Positions 13,378 to 14,987 of a stretch of 14,987 nucleotides of DNA are shown here, in pieces. Each line of letters begins with the position of its first letter. Within the stretch, counting starts at the first letter, position 1. The position numbers were made by a program, and so were the translations under genes. Source of the stretch: CAYVQU01 sp964453155 (GTDB lineage Bacteria; Chloroflexota; Anaerolineae; Anaerolineales; UBA11858); NCBI GenBank assembly GCA_964453155.1, contig CAYVQU010000132.1, positions 1-14,987 of the forward strand, given 5' to 3'. The notes under the pieces are model-generated. The model did not search any database. It worked only from the letters and a program-made list of their open reading frames with translations, and was not told where the DNA came from.

Positions 13378-13448
13378 CCGCAGAACGCGCAGAGTCCGCG
13401 GAGAAAAACCTTTAAAAAAATCTCGGCACCCTCCGCGGACTCTGCGGT
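13378..13448. repeat. Inverted repeat built of CCGCAGAG-like 9-base units
   Basis: CGCAGAGTCCGCGGAG (13388-13403) is exactly complementary to 13431-13446, with a 27-base loop. The left arm reads CCGCAGAAC, GCGCAGAGT, CCGCGGAGA in steps of nine; the right arm in reverse reads ACCGCAGAG, TCCGCGGAG. Elements of this wording (Cxx-CGCAGAG with CTCTGCGG) are found between genes in many unrelated bacteria. It lies just past the stop of the HsmA-like gene. Confidence 0.75.
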
Positions 13449-13458
13449 TCGTTTTTAT

Positions 13459-13821
13459 TTAGCCCAGTGCGAAAAACATGGGGCTGAAGTAGGGGATCAG
13501 CCAGATGAACCAGACAATCAGGCTGAATTTGTGGAAATTTACGATGGCCTGTTCATCTTTACGGATCAAGACGACCAAAGCCCAGGCAGCGTGAATGGCC
13601 ATCAAAACAATCGCGATTACGCCAGTGACACCGTGAATGTCGAAGGTTAGGCCCCCAGCCATGTCTAGCATTATTCCGGTCCCCCAGGTGTCGCAGATCA
13701 GGCCTAAAACAAAGAAGACTAGATGCCAGGGTTTGAGGCGGCCCTGAATCCGTTCACTCCATACGCCGATGGAGTAGAAGACTAAAGCCAAGGTGATGAT
13801 GATGGTTGCAGTTGAATCCAT
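13459..13821 (-). CDS. HsmA/TIGR03987-like small membrane protein
   Basis: A 120-residue protein with four predicted membrane helices. It resembles the TIGR03987 family, to which I believe the heme-capturing HsmA of Clostridioides difficile belongs: matching stretches are YSIGVWSERIQGRLKPWH (16-33), ICDTWGTG (42-49), DIHGVTG (61-67) and NFHKFSLIVW (95-104). Histidines 33, 63, 77 and 97 lie at or in helices and could bind heme, but that is inference. GGAG precedes the ATG by six bases. A GTTG-rich repeat lies just upstream. In other genomes such proteins may accompany a regulator; none is seen here. Confidence 0.75.
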   Translation of the reverse strand: MDSTATIIITLALVFYSIGVWSERIQGRLKPWHLVFFVLGLICDTWGTGIMLDMAGGLTFDIHGVTGVIAIVLMAIHAAWALVVLIRKDEQAIVNFHKFSLIVWFIWLIPYFSPMFFALG

Positions 13822-13837
13822 GAGGTTCTCCAGTATT

Positions 13838-13866
13838 TTGGTTTGTTAGTTGGTTGGTTAATTGGG
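13838..13866. repeat. GTTG-rich low-complexity repeat
   Basis: The stretch is a degenerate GTTG/GTTA run with a 4- to 8-base period. Its first 16 bases (13838-13853) are identical to 9794-9809 in the sodX/EamA spacer. No inverted partner is present, so it looks like a single arm of the same kind of element. Confidence 0.5.
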
Positions 13867-13879
13867 TAGTAGGGAAATT

Positions 13880-14680
13880 TCAGATTTCAATGTCCGCGAA
13901 GATATCCCGTTTTTTGAAGGGGGCGGTGATAAAGCGGCCCAAAATTTTCCAGGTTGAACTCCAATTGAAGCGGACGCCAGACTTTTGATTAGCCAGCATC
14001 CGATCGGCCAGCCAGGGGGTGACGGTTTCAACCCGGTCGGCGATGATGTTGAAAATCCGTTCAACACGCTGCCAGTCAGCGGGACGGCCGCGATATTGAT
14101 CGGTGACCAATTCGGTGACAACCATCCCTGGACGGAGGGCACCAATCAGGATGGAGGTCTCCTCAGCTTCTTTGACCAGGGCATCGGTGAAATATTTCAG
14201 TCCGTATTTCGACATACCGTAGAGGGTTAAACCCGCATGCATCCGGCCGTCGCTGCCCATGCCCTCCATGTTATAGATGGCTCCGGAACCTTGGGGCAAC
14301 ATTCCATTCATGGCAACTTTAGCGCCGTAGATTACGCCTAAAAGATTAGTATTTACGACTGTTTGGGCCGTTTCGGGCTGCTGTTCCCAGAGCATATGCT
14401 GGGGACCGCTTAAGCCAGCATTATTGACCCAAATATCGACCTGACCAAATTGAGCCACGGCGGAATCCCATAGATTTTGAACCTGTTCAAAATTGCTGAC
14501 ATCACAGGCCACCCCCAGAATTGGGCGATTTTGATCTTGAGCCTGCAATTTATCAACCGCGGCGGTAACCCCCTCAGGTGTGCGGCCCGAAACGATCACG
14601 GCACAACCACGGGCTAAAAAGGCTTCGGCTAAGCCAAAACCAATCCCCCGGGTACTACCAGTGATTACGACAACTTTCAC
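13880..14680 (-). CDS. SDR-family NAD(P)-dependent oxidoreductase, NOL/NYC1-like
   Basis: A 266-residue classical short-chain dehydrogenase. The cofactor loop is TGSTRGIG (7-14), NNAG is at 86-89, the active-site asparagine is N111, and Y154-x3-K158 is the catalytic pair. Instead of the usual serine about 13 residues before the tyrosine, the segment YNMEGMGSDG (136-145) places S143 11 residues before it. This arrangement, with YGMSKYGLKYF, resembles plant chlorophyll b reductases NYC1/NOL and their bacterial relatives. No photosynthesis gene is nearby, so the substrate is open. It starts with GTG, has GGAG seven to eight bases upstream, and overlaps the preceding stop as GTGA. Confidence 0.88.
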   Translation of the reverse strand: MKVVVITGSTRGIGFGLAEAFLARGCAVIVSGRTPEGVTAAVDKLQAQDQNRPILGVACDVSNFEQVQNLWDSAVAQFGQVDIWVNNAGLSGPQHMLWEQQPETAQTVVNTNLLGVIYGAKVAMNGMLPQGSGAIYNMEGMGSDGRMHAGLTLYGMSKYGLKYFTDALVKEAEETSILIGALRPGMVVTELVTDQYRGRPADWQRVERIFNIIADRVETVTPWLADRMLANQKSGVRFNWSSTWKILGRFITAPFKKRDIFADIEI

Positions 14681-14892
14681 GATAATTCTCCTTCAGCCTT
14701 ATGAGTGGCTTCGCGTTTCATTCGATAAATATTAAATCCCACAATGAGCACCAGAATAATGATCCGATAAACTGGCTCAACCGGGAGGAACAGGCCGATC
14801 GCCAGTATTCCCAACCCGACCAGGGTGTGAGACAGCCAGTTTTTCCAGTCTTTGAGGTACTCCCAGATATTGCTAAGAATTGATTTAAGCAT
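14677..14892 (-). CDS. Small two-helix membrane protein, unknown function
   Basis: A 71-residue protein with an amphipathic, tryptophan-rich N-terminus (IWEYLKDWKNW, 9-19), two membrane segments (about 20-37 and 41-57) and a charged tail. I do not recognise the family. It is translationally coupled to the SDR gene by a GTGA overlap, which argues that it is real and functionally tied to the reductase, perhaps as a membrane anchor. Its own SD is weak (AAGGAT about 9 bases upstream). The remaining 95 bases of the window hold no clear promoter. Confidence 0.65.
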   Translation of the reverse strand: MLKSILSNIWEYLKDWKNWLSHTLVGLGILAIGLFLPVEPVYRIIILVLIVGFNIYRMKREATHKAEGELS

Positions 14893-14987
14893 GTTGCAGG
14901 TATCCTTGATTAAGTTTTTGAATTTTTGTAATCATCAATGACTCTACTGCAGTAACTCAGGCAAAACAGAAGCGTTGAGCAACAAAA

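Overview
The window looks like chromosomal core sequence from a bacterium of roughly 50% GC, most likely a member of the Chloroflexota (Anaerolineae-like). This is inferred from the style of the HNH protein, the long acidic ferredoxin tail, the nickel superoxide dismutase (SOD) with its own small maturation protease, and the ABC-2/SpoIIM fusion. No database search was possible. I see no rRNA, tRNA, CRISPR array, insertion sequence or prophage.

Layout. Bases 60-563 (+) hold a small HNH nuclease. It converges on a long minus-strand block that runs, in transcription order from right to left, from sodN (10688) to a DUF218 protein (572). The order is sodN (Ni-SOD), sodX-like protease, EamA exporter, Nudix hydrolase, ftsK, a CDP-alcohol phosphatidyltransferase, lgt, ABC ATPase, ABC-2 permease fused to SpoIIM, metallo-beta-lactamase-fold hydrolase, and DUF218. 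Several junctions overlap (nudix/ftsK by ATGA, ATPase/permease by 8 bases), which suggests sub-operons. A 7Fe-type ferredoxin (11009-11398, +) is divergent from sodN across a 320-base AT-rich regulatory region. It ends at a bidirectional terminator shared with the convergent MFS gene. To the right, a second minus-strand group reads small membrane protein, SDR reductase (GTGA overlap), HsmA/TIGR03987-like membrane protein, SnoaL-like protein and MFS transporter (ATGA overlap).

How the genes fit together. The phosphatidyltransferase, Lgt and FtsK serve envelope and chromosome housekeeping. sodN, sodX, ferredoxin and possibly the HsmA-like protein suggest redox and oxidative-stress handling. The ABC pair is probably an exporter of unknown substrate.

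The most unusual signal lies between the genes. Several spacers are built from degenerate tandem units of 8-9 bases that run in one direction and then reappear in reverse complement. The clearest case fills the whole spacer between the phosphatidyltransferase and lgt. Two related 33-base palindromes sit 12-13 bases upstream of the start codons of the ABC ATPase and sodX. A canonical promoter with a nearby dyad can be read directly upstream of sodN.
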